This document shows positions 5,657 to 6,190 of a stretch of DNA of 6,190 nt, piece by piece; positions within the stretch are counted from its first letter, which is position 1; the number at the start of each line of letters is the position of its first letter. Source of the DNA: an uncultured Bacteroidota bacterium. Lineage in GTDB: Bacteria > Bacteroidota > Bacteroidia > B-17B0 > Aurantibacillaceae. The notes under the pieces were generated by a model, which saw only the letters and a program-made list of their open reading frames with translations, ran no database searches and was not told the origin of the DNA. The stretch is taken from NCBI GenBank assembly GCA_903923915.1, contig CAIXZI010000253.1, forward strand, positions 1 through 6,190. The letters run 5' to 3'. The translations under genes were made by a program, and so were the position numbers.

Positions 5657-6190
5657 ATGAGCAAAGGTCCGGTTTCAAAATTTATAGAACATCACTATCG
5701 TCACTTTAACGCAGCCGCTTTAATGGATGCTGCCAAAGGTTACGAAACACATTTAAACGAAGGTGGTAAAATGATGGTTACCCTTGCAGGTGCCATGAGT
5801 ACAGCCGAGTTAGGTATATCGTTGGCAGAAATGATTCGTCAGGATAAAATTGCTATTATATCTTGTACAGGAGCCAACTTAGAAGAAGATGTGATGAACT
5901 TGGTGGCTCATTCTCATTACAAACGTGTTCCAAACTATCGTGATTTAACGCCAAAAGACGAGTGGGATTTATTAGAAAACCATTATAACCGCGTTACAGA
6001 TACTTGTATTCCTGAAGAGGAAGCATTTCGTCGTTTGCAAAAACATTTGGTAAAACAATGGAAAGATGCTGAAACTGCTGGCGAGCGTTATTTTCCACAT
6101 GAGTTTTTATACAAAGTAATTTTAAGCGGAGAGTTAAAACAATATTATGAAATAGACCCAAAAGACAGTTGGGTTATAGCTGCGGCTGAA
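5657..6190 (+). CDS. Deoxyhypusine-synthase-family protein (N-terminal part, cut by window edge)
   Basis: The frame is open from the ATG to the last base, giving 178 residues without a stop; from memory, relatives in Bacteroidota are around 320 residues, so about half is visible. It begins MSKGPVSKFIEHHYRHFNAA, and shows KMMVTLAGAMSTAELG (38-53), the NAD-site-like TGANLEEDVMNLV (71-83), NRVTDTCIP (111-119, like NRIGN-LLVP of true deoxyhypusine synthase) and YEIDPKDSW (164-172). Deoxyhypusine synthase transfers an aminobutyl group from spermidine to a lysine of eIF5A in eukaryotes and archaea. Bacteria have no eIF5A, so the bacterial homologue probably acts in polyamine metabolism, for example as a homospermidine-synthase-like enzyme, or on an unknown target. 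The catalytic lysine region lies beyond the window, so activity cannot be judged. No Shine-Dalgarno precedes the start; a promoter box lies 16 bases upstream. It is probably a separate transcription unit from the permease. Confidence 0.9.
   Translation, partial: MSKGPVSKFIEHHYRHFNAAALMDAAKGYETHLNEGGKMMVTLAGAMSTAELGISLAEMIRQDKIAIISCTGANLEEDVMNLVAHSHYKRVPNYRDLTPKDEWDLLENHYNRVTDTCIPEEEAFRRLQKHLVKQWKDAETAGERYFPHEFLYKVILSGELKQYYEIDPKDSWVIAAAE

Overview
The window looks like a chromosomal segment of a member of the Bacteroidota. It is AT-rich, it lacks Shine-Dalgarno sequences before its genes, and it has three perfect copies of the Bacteroidota -7 promoter box TAnnTTTG (each reads TATATTTG) in the gaps before genes. 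Two gene types also fit this phylum: a histidine kinase with a periplasmic TPR array, and a deoxyhypusine-synthase-like protein beginning MSKGPVSKF. The order or family cannot be fixed from the sequence.

Layout. Positions 1-254 hold no identifiable gene. A GC-richer stretch (about 27-100) folds into a long gap-free imperfect palindrome, followed by very AT-rich DNA with a perfect 10-bp inverted repeat (202-231) that may terminate the leftward operon. Positions 255-3064 carry a leftward two-gene operon: a TPR sensor histidine kinase (upstream) and a NarL/LuxR-type response regulator. Positions 3065-3233 are a divergent promoter region with one TATATTTG box per strand. The hemCD leader in this region contains a perfect 12-bp inverted repeat. 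Positions 3234-5593 carry a rightward pair: a HemC-HemD fusion (steps 3 and 4 of tetrapyrrole synthesis in one chain), then 14 bases later a TauE/SafE-type membrane permease. Positions 5657-6190 hold the first 178 residues of a deoxyhypusine-synthase-family protein under its own promoter box; it runs off the right edge.

How the genes work together. The kinase and regulator form a complete signalling pair: the sensor has a signal peptide, a periplasmic TPR array, one membrane helix, a HisKA_3 phosphoacceptor domain and an ATPase domain, and it probably phosphorylates the regulator at Asp58. Its ATPase G1 box is unusual (ENNGKEF where the family usually has DNGxGF). HemCD would convert porphobilinogen to uroporphyrinogen III. 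The permease is probably cotranscribed with hemCD, but its substrate is unknown.

No mobile element, CRISPR array, tRNA or rRNA was seen. Most of the window is ordinary housekeeping and signalling sequence. The points most worth a second look are the HemC-HemD fusion, the structured hemCD leader, the degenerate kinase G1 box, the nearly leaderless kinase promoter and the palindrome at the left edge.
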